This document shows positions 8,150 through 16,569 of a stretch of DNA of 64,000 bases, piece after piece. The notes under the pieces are model-generated. The model did no database searches. It worked only from the letters and a program-made list of their open reading frames with translations, and had not been told where the DNA came from. The position numbers and the translations under genes are program-made. The stretch is taken from the NCBI RefSeq assembly GCF_015674855.1, contig NZ_JADMLG010000017.1, positions 62,001-126,000 of the forward strand, read 5' to 3'. Within the stretch, counting starts at the first letter, position 1. Each line of letters begins with the position of its first letter. Source of the stretch: Nocardia bovistercoris (GTDB lineage: Bacteria; Actinomycetota; Actinomycetes; Mycobacteriales; Mycobacteriaceae).

Positions 8150-9295
8150 ATGCCCGAAGCCGTGATCGTGTCCGCGCTGCGGACGCCCATCGGGACCGCG
8201 CGCAAGGGGACCCTGCGCGACACCAACGCCTTCGACCTCGCCGCGCACGTCGTCGGCGCGGCCGCCGAAGGGCTCGAACGCTCCGCCATCGATGACGTGG
8301 TGCTCGGCGAGGGCCGCTACGGTGGCGGCGTACTCGCCAGGCACGCCGCGGTCGTCACCGGCCTCACCGGCGCGCCCGGCGTCGCGCAGAACCGCCACTG
8401 CGCGGCGGGCATGGCCGCGGTCCAGTCCGCGGCGGGCAGCATCCGCGCGGGTATGGACGAACTCGTCATCGCGGGCGGCGTGAACTCCGACTCCACCGCG
8501 CCGCGCGTACGTTTCCGGGTCGGCGAGGACGAGTGGATCGACCCCTGGGTGTCCCCGAGCCACCCCGACCGCCCCGACGCCCCCGCCATGGACATGTCCA
8601 TCACCGTCGGCTGGAACGCCGCGGTGCGCGCCGGTCTCACGCGCGCGGACCTCGACGCGTGGGCGCTGCGCTCGCACCGCAACGCCATCGCCGCCATCGA
8701 CGAGGGCCGCTTCAAGGAGGAGATCCTGCCGATCCAGACGCCGCACGGGCTGTTCGACACCGACGAGCACCCGCGCCGCGACACCAGCCTGGAGAAGCTC
8801 GGCTCGCTCAAGGTGCTGCACCCGGAGATCGAGGGCTTCTCCATCACCGCGGGCAATGCCTCCGGCGCCAACGACGGCGCGGCTGCCCTCGCCATCGCCA
8901 GCGACCGGCTCGGCCTGCCCGCGCTCGGCTACATCCGCGCCTGGGCCTCGGTGGGCGTCGACCCCGCCGAGACCGGTCTCGCGCCGATCGAGGCGATCAC
9001 CAAGGTCGTTCGGCGGGCGGGCATTTCGCTGTCGCAGGTGTCGGTGATCGAGATCAACGAGGCGTTCGCGTCGGTGCCGATCGCCACCATCCGCGCGCTC
9101 GACATCGACGAGGCGAAGGTGAACGTCAGCGGCAGCGGCTGCTCGCTCGGGCATCCGGTGGCGGCGACCGGTGCACGCATGATCGTCACCTTGGTCCACG
9201 AATTGCGTCGTCGCGGCGGCGGTTTCGGTATCGCGGCGCTGTGCGCGGGCGGCGGCATGGGTTCGGCGACCGTCATCGAGGTCCCCGCTCCGTGA
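8150..9295 (+). CDS. Thiolase (acetyl-CoA acyltransferase)
   Basis: This 381-residue thiolase would cleave a 3-ketoacyl-CoA with CoA. The nucleophile is C84 in NRHCAAGM. The histidine-bearing region INEAFASVP and the GSGCSLGHPVAATGARM segment are present, and the C-terminal catalytic cysteine lies in CAGGGMGSA. The ATG at 8150 has GGAGG at 8139-8143. The stop overlaps the GTG of the MeaB-like gene. The operator at 8103 places the pair under the same control as the ligase operon. It is distant from the second thiolase at 27976. Confidence 0.92.
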   Translation: MPEAVIVSALRTPIGTARKGTLRDTNAFDLAAHVVGAAAEGLERSAIDDVVLGEGRYGGGVLARHAAVVTGLTGAPGVAQNRHCAAGMAAVQSAAGSIRAGMDELVIAGGVNSDSTAPRVRFRVGEDEWIDPWVSPSHPDRPDAPAMDMSITVGWNAAVRAGLTRADLDAWALRSHRNAIAAIDEGRFKEEILPIQTPHGLFDTDEHPRRDTSLEKLGSLKVLHPEIEGFSITAGNASGANDGAAALAIASDRLGLPALGYIRAWASVGVDPAETGLAPIEAITKVVRRAGISLSQVSVIEINEAFASVPIATIRALDIDEAKVNVSGSGCSLGHPVAATGARMIVTLVHELRRRGGGFGIAALCAGGGMGSATVIEVPAP

Positions 9296-10203
9296 CCCGA
9301 TCCGACACCGGTGCGCGGGTCGGCGTCGCGGCGGATCTCGCCGATCTGCTGACCCGCGCGCGCTCGGGTTCCATCAGGGCCGCGGGCAAACTGCTGACCC
9401 TGATCGAGGGCCAGCGCCGCGACGAGGTGCTCGCCGCGGTGTCACCGGCCCCGATCCGGGTCGTCGGCGTGACCGGACCGCCAGGCGCGGGCAAGTCGAC
9501 CACGATCGCCGCGCTGGTCGCGGCCTACCGCGAGCGCGGCGCGCGGGTCGCGGTGCTCGCGGTGGATCCGTCCTCGCCTTACAGCGGCGGCGCCCTGCTC
9601 GGCGACCGGATCCGCATGGCGCGCCACATCGATGATCCCGACGTGCTCATCCGATCGCTGGCCACCCGTGGCCATCTCGGCGGGCTCACCGCCGCAGTGC
9701 CCGCCGCGCTGCGGCTGCTCGCGTCGCTCGGCTTCGATCTCGCCATGGTGGAGACGGTCGGTGTCGGGCAGTCCGAGATCGAGATCGCGGCGCTGGCCGA
9801 TCCGACCGTGGTGATCCTGAATCCCGGTGCGGGAGACGCGGTTCAGGCCGCGAAGGCGGGTCTGCTCGAGGTCGCCGACCTGCTGGTGGTGAACAAGGCC
9901 GACCGCGAGGGCGCCGAGGCGACGGTGCGCGACCTGCGCGCCGAATCCGACGTGCCGATTCTGACATTGGTCGCCGCGCGCGGCGAGCGGATCGCGGAGC
10001 TGGTCGAGGCCATCGAGGCGCATCACCGCGCCGATACGCCCGAACGCCGGACCGCGCGGGCGCGTTCGCAGATCCTGTCGCTCGCCTACAGCAGGCTACG
10101 CGCGCACAGCGACCTGGATCGGTTGGCGGCCGCGGTGGCGGCGGGGGAGCGCGACCCCTACGGCGCGGCCGCGGAATTGCTGAATCCGGGCGGGCGCGGC
10201 TGA
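9292..10203 (+). CDS. meaB: MeaB/ArgK-type P-loop GTPase (B12-mutase chaperone family)
   Basis: This 303-residue GTPase belongs to the family that protects and reloads adenosylcobalamin mutases such as methylmalonyl-CoA mutase. Walker A GPPGAGKST is at about 62-70, the switch region VETVGVGQSEIEIA follows, and NKAD is the guanine-specificity motif. The GTG start overlaps the thiolase stop (GTGA). No cobalamin-dependent mutase gene is visible in the window, so its client would be elsewhere, or it serves a CoA mutase linked to this pathway. The family call is firm and the role in this operon is inference. Confidence 0.88.
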   Translation: MTRSDTGARVGVAADLADLLTRARSGSIRAAGKLLTLIEGQRRDEVLAAVSPAPIRVVGVTGPPGAGKSTTIAALVAAYRERGARVAVLAVDPSSPYSGGALLGDRIRMARHIDDPDVLIRSLATRGHLGGLTAAVPAALRLLASLGFDLAMVETVGVGQSEIEIAALADPTVVILNPGAGDAVQAAKAGLLEVADLLVVNKADREGAEATVRDLRAESDVPILTLVAARGERIAELVEAIEAHHRADTPERRTARARSQILSLAYSRLRAHSDLDRLAAAVAAGERDPYGAAAELLNPGGRG

Positions 10204-10216
10204 ACGCACGGGTGTG

Positions 10217-10241
10217 GTCCGGCGCGTTCGGCGCGCCGGAC
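10217..10241. terminator. Hairpin between convergent MeaB and TetR genes
   Basis: GTCCGGCGCG at 10217-10226 pairs with its complement at 10232-10241 around a 5-nt loop. The right arm reaches into the stop codon of the leftward TetR gene, so it can terminate both. Confidence 0.6.
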
Positions 10242-10894
10242 TAGCCGCGCGCGAAGCCGTGGGCGCAGAAGTTCCAGACCTCGGCCGCCGAGATGGCGTT
10301 GTGGGTCTCGTCTTCGGTGACCGCGGAGGACTGCGCGGTGAACATGACCGTCTGCATGACCATTGCCGCCATCCGGCGCGGACTGGCGTCGGCGTGCAGC
10401 TGCTTGGCCTGCTGCGCGAGCTCCATCAGTTCGGTGAACAGGTTGAGCATCGGCGAATGCGCGACCTTGACCTGGCCGGGGTGGGTGACCAGCAGCTGGG
10501 GCGCGAAGTCGGTGAACAGCGGTCGCTGGGCGGCCGGATCGGGGCGGCACAGTTCGAACAGCAACTCGACAGCGACCTGGAGCTTGTCCAGCGGATCGGT
10601 GGGTCCGTCGGCGGCGGCGCGCAATTGTTCGGCGATGCGGCTGACGGCGTCCTCGAACAGGGCGAGCAGTAGTTCGTGCTTACCGTCGAATTGCAGGTAG
10701 AAACTGCGCAGCGACTGCCGTGAGCGGTCGACGACCTCCTGCACGGTGAAATCCGTCGTGCCCTTCTCGGTGATGATCGCCTGGGCCGCGTCGAGGAAGC
10801 GCTGCACGCGCTCCTCCGCGCGCAATTTGGCACTGCGCAGCGAGCGCTCGACGGCGCGTTCCTTCCAGGCCGGTTTCTCGCTCAGGCTTGTCAC
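10241..10894 (-). CDS. TetR-family transcriptional regulator, candidate master repressor
   Basis: This 217-residue regulator has an N-terminal helix-turn-helix (about residues 25-75: ERVQRFLDAAQAIITEKG, then FTVQEVVDRSRQSLRSFYLQF) and a variable helical ligand domain. It starts at GTG 10894 with GAGG five bases upstream. The gap to the divergent hydratase at 11084 holds a perfect GAGAAT-GTT-ATTCTC palindrome, the pattern expected for autoregulation. It is the only TetR gene inside the first catabolic block, so it is the best candidate to bind all five GAGAAT sites, with an acyl-CoA as likely inducer. That assignment is inference. Confidence 0.88.
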   Translation of the reverse strand: MTSLSEKPAWKERAVERSLRSAKLRAEERVQRFLDAAQAIITEKGTTDFTVQEVVDRSRQSLRSFYLQFDGKHELLLALFEDAVSRIAEQLRAAADGPTDPLDKLQVAVELLFELCRPDPAAQRPLFTDFAPQLLVTHPGQVKVAHSPMLNLFTELMELAQQAKQLHADASPRRMAAMVMQTVMFTAQSSAVTEDETHNAISAAEVWNFCAHGFARG

Positions 10895-11011
10895 CGGCGC
10901 CTCGACCCTAAGTCGTCCGAAGAGAACATGGATGCACTGTACCGGAAATCAGCGAATTCATGGGTTTCACCACCTGGTCGCGGGGTTTGTGAGACTATCC
11001 TTTCCGGTTGT

Positions 11012-11026
11012 GAGAATGTTATTCTC
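11012..11026. promoter_or_regulatory. GAGAAT-GTT-ATTCTC palindrome, proposed TetR operator
   Basis: A perfect 6-3-6 palindrome in the divergent gap between the TetR gene (start 10894) and the hydratase (start 11084). The right half holds TATTCT (11020-11025), a possible -10 of the hydratase promoter. Confidence 0.7.
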
Positions 11027-11083
11027 CATCGGTCGAGGCACCGCCGCCCGGTGCTCGGTGTCAACAGAGCTGAGGAGTACGAC

Positions 11084-11869
11084 TTGTACATTCGATACGA
11101 CGTCGCCGATCGGATCGCCACGATCACCCTCGACCGGCCGGAAGCGGCCAACGCCCAGAACCGCGCTCTGCTCGATGAACTCGACGAAGCGTGGCGACGT
11201 GCCGCCGAGGACGAAGACGTCGCCGTGATCGTGCTGCGTGCGGAGGGTAAACACTTCTCCGCGGGCCACGATCTGAAGGACAGGTCGGGCCCGATCCCGG
11301 ACAAGATCACCCTCGAACTCATCTACCAGAACGAGTCGCGCCGCTACCTGGAGTACTCGCTACGGTGGCGCAACATCCCGAAGCCGTCCATCGCCGCGGT
11401 CCAGGGCCGCTGCATCGCGGGCGGGCTGCTGCTGTGCTGGCCCTGCGATCTCATCGTCGCCGCCGAGGACGCGCTGTTCTCCGACCCGGTCGTGATGATG
11501 GGCATCGGCGGTGTCGAATATCACGGCCACACCTGGGAGCTCGGCCCGCGCAAGGCCAAGGAGATCCTGTTCACCGGCCGCCCGGTCACCGCCGACGAGG
11601 CGGCCCAGGTCGGCATGGTCAACGCCGTCGTGCCGCGCGCCGAACTCGACGAGCACGTCAGGGCGCTGGCCACACGCATCGCGGCCATGCCGCCGTTCGG
11701 CCTGCGCCAGGCCAAGCGCGCGGTCAACCAGACGCTGGACGTGCAGGGCTTCTACGCCGCGATCCAGTCGGTGTTCGACGTGCACCAGACCGGGCACGGC
11801 AACGCGCTCAGCGTCAGCGGCTACCCGATCCTGGCCCAGTTCGACGAGATGAAAGCGGGCATCGAGTAG
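11084..11869 (+). CDS. Enoyl-CoA hydratase/isomerase family protein
   Basis: This 261-residue crotonase-fold protein contains ITLDRPEAANAQN, GKHFSAGHDLKD (first oxyanion loop) and VQGRCIAGGLLLCWPCDL (second). The start was set at TTG 11084 because GAGGAG ends six bases upstream and the palindrome at 11012 then falls in the promoter; a longer reading to 10928 would place the operator inside the gene. It is transcribed alone and divergently from the TetR gene. The segment VEYHGHTWELGPRKAKE differs from the other hydratases in the window, so the substrate probably differs. Confidence 0.85.
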   Translation: MYIRYDVADRIATITLDRPEAANAQNRALLDELDEAWRRAAEDEDVAVIVLRAEGKHFSAGHDLKDRSGPIPDKITLELIYQNESRRYLEYSLRWRNIPKPSIAAVQGRCIAGGLLLCWPCDLIVAAEDALFSDPVVMMGIGGVEYHGHTWELGPRKAKEILFTGRPVTADEAAQVGMVNAVVPRAELDEHVRALATRIAAMPPFGLRQAKRAVNQTLDVQGFYAAIQSVFDVHQTGHGNALSVSGYPILAQFDEMKAGIE

Positions 11870-12086
11870 TCCCGACCCGCGCCGGGACCGGACATCCACC
11901 ATGGACACAGTTCCTTCCCTCAGCATTACCGAGTCGCCTGCCACCGCGCGGCGACCGGTACGCCGGTATCGAGACCTTCGAGACGGCAGCCGGATCCGCC
12001 GCACACGCGTCGCCGGCGACGGCAGGTCGGACGACCCGACAGCCGTCTTCACTTTCGGTAATCCCCTTTTCGAAACGAGGAAATCC

Positions 12087-12596
12087 ATGCGTATCTCATT
12101 CCATCGCACCGCCGCGGTGTGTTGCGGACTCGCACTCGCCGCCGCCGTCACGCTGACCGGCTGCTCCGACGACGACGATTCGAGCGCCGCCGCGACGACC
12201 ACCAAGGCCACCGCCGCCGCCACCACGACCGCCGCCGCTGCCGCCGCCGACGAGGCGACCACCAAGGCCGTCACCGACACCTTCACCAACTTCTTCGCGG
12301 GCTCCAACCCGCCGGAGCAGCGCGCGGCGCTGGTGCAGAAGGGCGACGTCTTCCTGCCGGTGCTGCAGGCCCAGGCGGGCAACCCGCAGGCCGCGGGCGT
12401 CTCGGTGTCGGTCTCCGCGGTCAAGCTGACCGACCCGAACAACGCCGACGTCACCTACTCGCTGCTGATGGGCGGCAACCCGGTACTGCCGAACCAGACC
12501 GGTCAGGCCGTCAAGGAAGGCGGCACCTGGAAGGTCTCGACCACGACCTTCTGCGCGCTGATGGCGCTGCAGGGTGGCTCCTCGCCCGCCTGCTGA
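12087..12596 (+). CDS. MTB12-like lipoprotein
   Basis: This 169-residue exported protein starts at ATG 12087 behind a GAGG at suitable distance. The signal peptide runs to a lipobox LTGC, so the mature protein should be lipid-anchored at C25 or close to it. A threonine/alanine-rich linker follows to about residue 60. The C-terminal domain ends KEGGTWKVSTTTFCALMALQ, which resembles the end of mycobacterial MTB12/CFP-2 proteins. The family match is from memory of the pattern and is moderate. It sits between catabolic genes without obvious functional link. A hairpin follows its stop. Confidence 0.65.
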   Translation: MRISFHRTAAVCCGLALAAAVTLTGCSDDDDSSAAATTTKATAAATTTAAAAAADEATTKAVTDTFTNFFAGSNPPEQRAALVQKGDVFLPVLQAQAGNPQAAGVSVSVSAVKLTDPNNADVTYSLLMGGNPVLPNQTGQAVKEGGTWKVSTTTFCALMALQGGSSPAC

Positions 12597-12631
12597 GCGG
12601 CGCGAGCACGGCTCGCAGCGAACGCGAACGA

Positions 12632-12667
12632 AACGCCCGGCCGGACCACGAGTCCGAGCCGGGCGTT
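12632..12667. terminator. Hairpin between convergent lipoprotein and dehydrogenase genes
   Basis: AACGCCCGGC at 12632-12641 pairs with its complement at 12658-12667, with a nested CGGAC/GTCCG inner stem. It lies between the ends of two convergent genes. Confidence 0.75.
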
Positions 12668-12682
12668 CACGTTCGAGGGGGA

Positions 12683-13489
12683 CTACAGGTTCGCCAAGCG
12701 GGGCGCGGCGCCGTTCGCGCGCACGAAGGCGCCTGCCTCGCGGGTGAGTTCGCGTGCGCTGCCGAGCAGTCCGTCCAGCACGAGGGTGCGGCGCACATGC
12801 CGTTGCAGATCGTGTTCGGCGGTGAAACCGATGCCGCCGAGCACCTGCTGGCAGTGCCGCGCCGCGGTGAGCGCCGCCTGTCCGGCCGCGGCCTTGCCGA
12901 GCAGCGCGCCGAGTTCGCCCTCGGTGTGGCGCAGGGCGGCCTCGGCCCCGTCGAGCGCGACGAAGGTTTCGGCCAAGCGGTGCCGCACCGCCTGGAACGA
13001 GGAGAGCGGTCGCCCGAACTGACTGCGCTGGGTCACGTGCTCGCGGGCGAGCGTGAGCATGGTGCGCCCGGTGCCGAGCAGCCACCAGGCCAGCGCGCGC
13101 CGCCCCTGCGCCAGCGCGGGCGCGGACAGCGCCGTGCCCGTCGATGTCTCGCGCAGCGGCAGTTCCTCGTCCACGCTGCCGCCCGCCGTGCCGTCGCGCT
13201 CCCACAGCACCCACTTGCCGCCCGCGAAGGGCAGCGCCCTCGGCGCGGAGCCCGCGCCGCCGTCGGCGTGGTCGAGCACGTCGAGCAGGACGCAGGCGTG
13301 CGCGCCGGTCTCGCCGAGCAGCCGGAACAGCAGGGGCACAGCGTGTTCGGGCAGATCATCGAGCAGGTCCGGCCAACCGAGACCGCGCAGGGCGGCGTCG
13401 AGTTCGGCTCCGGTGGCCGAGTTCAGCGTCTTGCGCATGGTGTCGGTGAGCAGATCCAGTTCCGCCGCGTCGGCATCGGATTCGGCCAC
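12683..13489 (-). CDS. Acyl-CoA dehydrogenase, short (non-catalytic type) subunit
   Basis: This 268-residue protein keeps only the C-terminal helical half of an acyl-CoA dehydrogenase in clear form: REHVTQRSQFGRPLSSFQAV and QQVLGGIGFTAEHDLQRHVRR. It is the shortest of the four short subunits. The helix-G position reads WWLLGTGRTML, with no ER, so the catalytic base is absent. GTG 13489 was chosen because it starts 2 bp after the stop of the partner gene and the protein then has the same plan as the other short subunits. It is last in the leftward operon that begins with the Rieske oxygenase at 17821. Confidence 0.8.
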   Translation of the reverse strand: MAESDADAAELDLLTDTMRKTLNSATGAELDAALRGLGWPDLLDDLPEHAVPLLFRLLGETGAHACVLLDVLDHADGGAGSAPRALPFAGGKWVLWERDGTAGGSVDEELPLRETSTGTALSAPALAQGRRALAWWLLGTGRTMLTLAREHVTQRSQFGRPLSSFQAVRHRLAETFVALDGAEAALRHTEGELGALLGKAAAGQAALTAARHCQQVLGGIGFTAEHDLQRHVRRTLVLDGLLGSARELTREAGAFVRANGAAPRLANL

Positions 13490-13491
13490 GG

Positions 13492-14595
13492 TCAGTCCTT
13501 CCCCAGATCGAGCAGGCGGCGCGCGATGATGTTGCGCTGGATCTCGGCGGTGCCGCCGTAGATGGTGGCCGCGCGCGAATACAGGAATTCGGTGCGCCAC
13601 GGCGAATCGCCCAGCTCCACCGTGCCGGGCAGCAAGTCGCGCGCGGTGTCGAACAGGCGCTGTTCGGCGGTGGCGAGCAGCACCTTGTCCACCGAGGTCT
13701 CCGCGCCGAGCCGTTCGCCCGCGCCGAGCCTGCGCTGGGTCGCCGCCGAACGGCAGCGCACGGTGTGCAGCGCGAGATAGGCCGCGCCGAGTTCGGCGTC
13801 GTCGGCCTCGACGGCCGGTCCCGCGACCCGGTCGAGCCGGGTGAACAGGTAGGCGATGCGGTGCCAGAAACACGAAGAGCGTTCGTGCGGAAGCAGATCC
13901 ATCGCGACGCCCCAGCCGTCGCCGGGCTGCCCGAGCATGCGCTCGCCCGGGACGACGACATCGTCGAAGAAGACCTCGGCGAACTCGTCGACGCCGTGCA
14001 TGGTGCGCAGCGGGCGCACGGTGATGCCGGGGGAGTCCATGTCGACGAAGAACGCGGTGATGCCGTCGTGGCCGGGACCGGTGCGGGTCAGCAGGACGCA
14101 GCGCGCGGAGTACTGCGCCAGGCTCGTCCACACCTTCTGGCCGCTGATCACCCAGTCCGTGCCGCGCCGGGTCGCCTTGGTGCTCAGCGAGGCGAGGTCG
14201 CTGCCCGAACCGGGTTCGGAGAAGCCCTGGCACCACTGTTCGCGGCCCGACAGCAGCCGCGGCACCATCTCCGCGGCCAACTCCGGGCGCGCGTAGGAGA
14301 TCATGGTCGGCGCGAGCACCTCGATCATCGAGTAGATGCCCGGCTCGGCCAGGTCGCGGTTTGCGACCTCCTCGCCGAGCACCGCGCGCAGCACGGCCGG
14401 CCCGCCGAGGCCGTTCACCTCGGCGGGCCAGCCGTAGCGCATCCAGTCCGCGTCGTAGAGCGCGCGCCGTACCCGCGCCAACTGCTCGACCTGCCCGTCG
14501 AGCGAGTGGTCGGGGCCCGGCGTCAGGTCGTTGGCGTCGAGCCAGGCGCGCACGTCGGCGCGGAATCCGGCGATGTCGGTGTGCGCGACCGTCAT
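13492..14595 (-). CDS. Acyl-CoA dehydrogenase, long catalytic subunit
   Basis: This 367-residue flavoprotein starts at ATG 14595, overlapping the preceding stop by 4 bp. WCQGFSEPGSGSDLASL is at about 121-137 and VWTSLAQYSARCVLLTR follows. The ER glutamate is E238 (LLPHERSS), and the C-terminal IYGGTAEIQRN lacks the MCAD-type glutamate. It pairs with the short subunit directly downstream, repeating the arrangement at 4456-6436 in mirror order. Both probably act in the same pathway step as a heteromer. Confidence 0.9.
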   Translation of the reverse strand: MTVAHTDIAGFRADVRAWLDANDLTPGPDHSLDGQVEQLARVRRALYDADWMRYGWPAEVNGLGGPAVLRAVLGEEVANRDLAEPGIYSMIEVLAPTMISYARPELAAEMVPRLLSGREQWCQGFSEPGSGSDLASLSTKATRRGTDWVISGQKVWTSLAQYSARCVLLTRTGPGHDGITAFFVDMDSPGITVRPLRTMHGVDEFAEVFFDDVVVPGERMLGQPGDGWGVAMDLLPHERSSCFWHRIAYLFTRLDRVAGPAVEADDAELGAAYLALHTVRCRSAATQRRLGAGERLGAETSVDKVLLATAEQRLFDTARDLLPGTVELGDSPWRTEFLYSRAATIYGGTAEIQRNIIARRLLDLGKD

Positions 14596-15008
14596 GTCCG
14601 CGAACGTTCGAAGGCGTGCGGGATGCCGGAGTCGTGGTCGCCGCTGCGGCGGATGAAGGTCATCCGGCGGGTGCGCAGCCGCCAGCCGTCCTCGGTGCGG
14701 ACGATGGTGTCGGTGTAGTAGCCGATCCGCATGTCGTGGGTGCTGTGGTCGATGAAGCACAGCGGCTGGGTGCCGGTCGCGGTGTCGCCGTCGAGTTCGA
14801 GAACCGGTGTGCCGGTGAGGAACAGGCCCTTCGGCGCGGCCGCGACCAGGTCCGGGAACAGGTCGAGGGTGTAGGTGTCGCCGAAGGCGCTGTAGGTGCC
14901 GTCGGGGGTGAACACCTTCAGCAGGCCATCGATGTCGCCCTGGGTGATGGTCACCGCGTAGCGGGCGAGCAACTGCTGGATATCCAGCAGGTCGTCATTT
15001 CTGGACAT
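14592..15008 (-). CDS. SnoaL-like (NTF2-fold) protein
   Basis: This 138-residue protein has the cone-shaped SnoaL_4/NTF2-like fold pattern: DLLDIQQLLARYAVTITQGD, VFTPDGTYSAF and a C-terminal YYTDTIVRTEDGWRLRTRRM. Members are small isomerases, dehydratases or accessory subunits in polyketide, steroid and ring-hydroxylation pathways. It overlaps the amidohydrolase gene upstream by 14 bp and the dehydrogenase downstream by 4 bp, so it is part of the Rieske-led operon. A role as an isomerase or hydratase is possible but not shown. Confidence 0.82.
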   Translation of the reverse strand: MSRNDDLLDIQQLLARYAVTITQGDIDGLLKVFTPDGTYSAFGDTYTLDLFPDLVAAAPKGLFLTGTPVLELDGDTATGTQPLCFIDHSTHDMRIGYYTDTIVRTEDGWRLRTRRMTFIRRSGDHDSGIPHAFERSRT

Positions 15009-16212
15009 GAATTCTTCCGCCTTTCATCACGAACCGCACATCCCTGGTGACGGTGATGTCCTGGACCGGGTCGCCCGGCACGCCGATCACGTCGGCGAGC
15101 AGTCCTTCGGCGAGACGGCCTCGGTCCTGCACGCCGATGAGTTCGGCGGCGTTGGTGGTCGCCGCCTTCAGCACGTCCAGCGGCGGCAGCCCGCGCTCGA
15201 CCAGCGCGACCAGTTCGTCGGCATTGCGTCCGTGCGGGATCGCGGGCGCGTCGGTGCCGACCGCGATCTTGACGCCCGCCTTGTAGGCGGCGAGTACCGA
15301 AGTCCTTGCCTTGGGGAACATCTCGGCGGCCTTGGCCTGCAGGGCTGGGTCGGCCTTCGAGACGTCCATGGCGTCGGCCAGGCGCGTGGTCGGCACCAGC
15401 CATGTGCCGTTTTCGACCATGAGGTCGATGGCCTCGTCGTCGATGAGGAAACCGTGCTCGATGCAATCGATTCCGGCGGCCACCGCGTGCTTGACCGCGT
15501 CGGCGCCGTGCGTGTGCGCGGCCACCTTGAGTCCGCGCCGATGCGCCTCGTCGACGATGGCGCGCAGTTCCTCGTCCGAATAGTGCTGTGCGCCGGGCGC
15601 TCCGGTGAGCGACATGACCCCGCCGGAGACGCAGATCTTGATCAGCTGCGCGCCGTGCTTGATCTGGTAGCGCACCGCCTTGCGCACCTCGTCCACGCCG
15701 TTGGCGATGCCCTCCTCGAGCGTGAGGTGCAGCACGTCCGGCGCGAACGCCGCGAACATGGTCGGATCGAGGTGACCGCCGGTCGGGGTGATCGCGTGAC
15801 CGGCGGGCACGATGCGCGGACCGTCGATCCAGCCCGCGTCGATGGCCTTGCCGAGCGCGACGTCGAGCAGGTAGCCGCCGGTCTTCACGAACAGCCCGAG
15901 GTTGCGCACGGTGGTGAAGCCCGCCCGCAGCGTGCGGCGGGCGTTGCCGACCGCGCGCAACATGCGAAGGGCCGGGTCGTCCTTGACCGAGGAGGCGAGC
16001 CCGGTTTCCCCGCGCCCGCCCATCAGGAGGTTGACCTCCATGTCCATCAGTCCCGGGACCAGGACGAGATCGCCGAGGTCGACCACCTCGCCCGAGGGCG
16101 CGCCGCCGACACCGACGATCCGATCGTCCTCGATCCGCAAGATGCCCGGCCGGACGATCTCACCGGTGTCGATGTCGAGCAGTCCGGCCGCCTTCAGTGT
16201 CAGCGCCGCCAT
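14995..16212 (-). CDS. Amidohydrolase-superfamily protein with altered metal site
   Basis: This 405-residue TIM-barrel protein resembles imidazolonepropionase/prolidase-type amidohydrolases. Visible elements are the carboxylated-lysine region LIKICVSGGVMS, HTHG, IEHGFLID and the GTDAP aspartate. The usual HxH after PGLxDM is replaced by ExN (PGLMDMEVNLL), removing two metal ligands. It may bind one metal, use another mode, or have a changed reaction. The gene lies between the small protein at 16216 and the SnoaL-like gene, 3 bp after the former. C-N or C-C bond or lactone cleavage in the pathway is a guess. Confidence 0.8.
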   Translation of the reverse strand: MAALTLKAAGLLDIDTGEIVRPGILRIEDDRIVGVGGAPSGEVVDLGDLVLVPGLMDMEVNLLMGGRGETGLASSVKDDPALRMLRAVGNARRTLRAGFTTVRNLGLFVKTGGYLLDVALGKAIDAGWIDGPRIVPAGHAITPTGGHLDPTMFAAFAPDVLHLTLEEGIANGVDEVRKAVRYQIKHGAQLIKICVSGGVMSLTGAPGAQHYSDEELRAIVDEAHRRGLKVAAHTHGADAVKHAVAAGIDCIEHGFLIDDEAIDLMVENGTWLVPTTRLADAMDVSKADPALQAKAAEMFPKARTSVLAAYKAGVKIAVGTDAPAIPHGRNADELVALVERGLPPLDVLKAATTNAAELIGVQDRGRLAEGLLADVIGVPGDPVQDITVTRDVRFVMKGGRIHVQK

Positions 16213-16215
16213 GGG

Positions 16216-16569
16216 TCAGACCACCGGCTCGTGGATGATGTCCAGGTAGGCCGCGCCGGAGTCCGGCACCCGCGGCTGCTTCCACACCTCGACGGGGAAG
16301 GACACCATCACCAGCGACTGCAACAGGTGGAACAGGTTGCGCGCGTCGTCGGGCAGGTCGTCCCAGTCGTACTTCTCGATGTGGTCCAGCGCGGTCTGCA
16401 TGCGCGGGAAGATCGTGTCGTAGACGTGCTGCATCTCGTCCATGGTCGAGGCGAGGCGCTTGGCGTAGCGCTCGGGCTCGGTCGCCAGCACCCAGTCCGA
16501 GAACTGTTCGAGGTCGGCGAATTCCGCGGGCAGGACCGCGGTGGTGGTCTGGTCAGTTGGTGTTGCCAT
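16216..16569 (-). CDS. Small unrecognised protein of the Rieske operon
   Basis: This 117-residue soluble protein has no domain I recognise. It is helical and acidic with an aromatic C-terminal part (SFPVEVWKQPRVPDSGAAYL), no signal peptide and no membrane span. It overlaps the Rieske oxygenase gene by 17 bp and precedes the amidohydrolase gene by 3 bp, so translation is coupled to both. The tight position just after a Rieske alpha subunit suggests an accessory or small subunit, but it does not look like a classical beta subunit (about 170-190 residues, NTF2 fold). Confidence 0.75.
   Translation of the reverse strand: MATPTDQTTTAVLPAEFADLEQFSDWVLATEPERYAKRLASTMDEMQHVYDTIFPRMQTALDHIEKYDWDDLPDDARNLFHLLQSLVMVSFPVEVWKQPRVPDSGAAYLDIIHEPVV

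Noticed and set aside
8533..9291. A long rightward frame continuing upstream of the MeaB gene
   Set aside because: It is an arginine/proline-rich shadow frame of the thiolase gene; only the part from GTG 9292 has protein family features.
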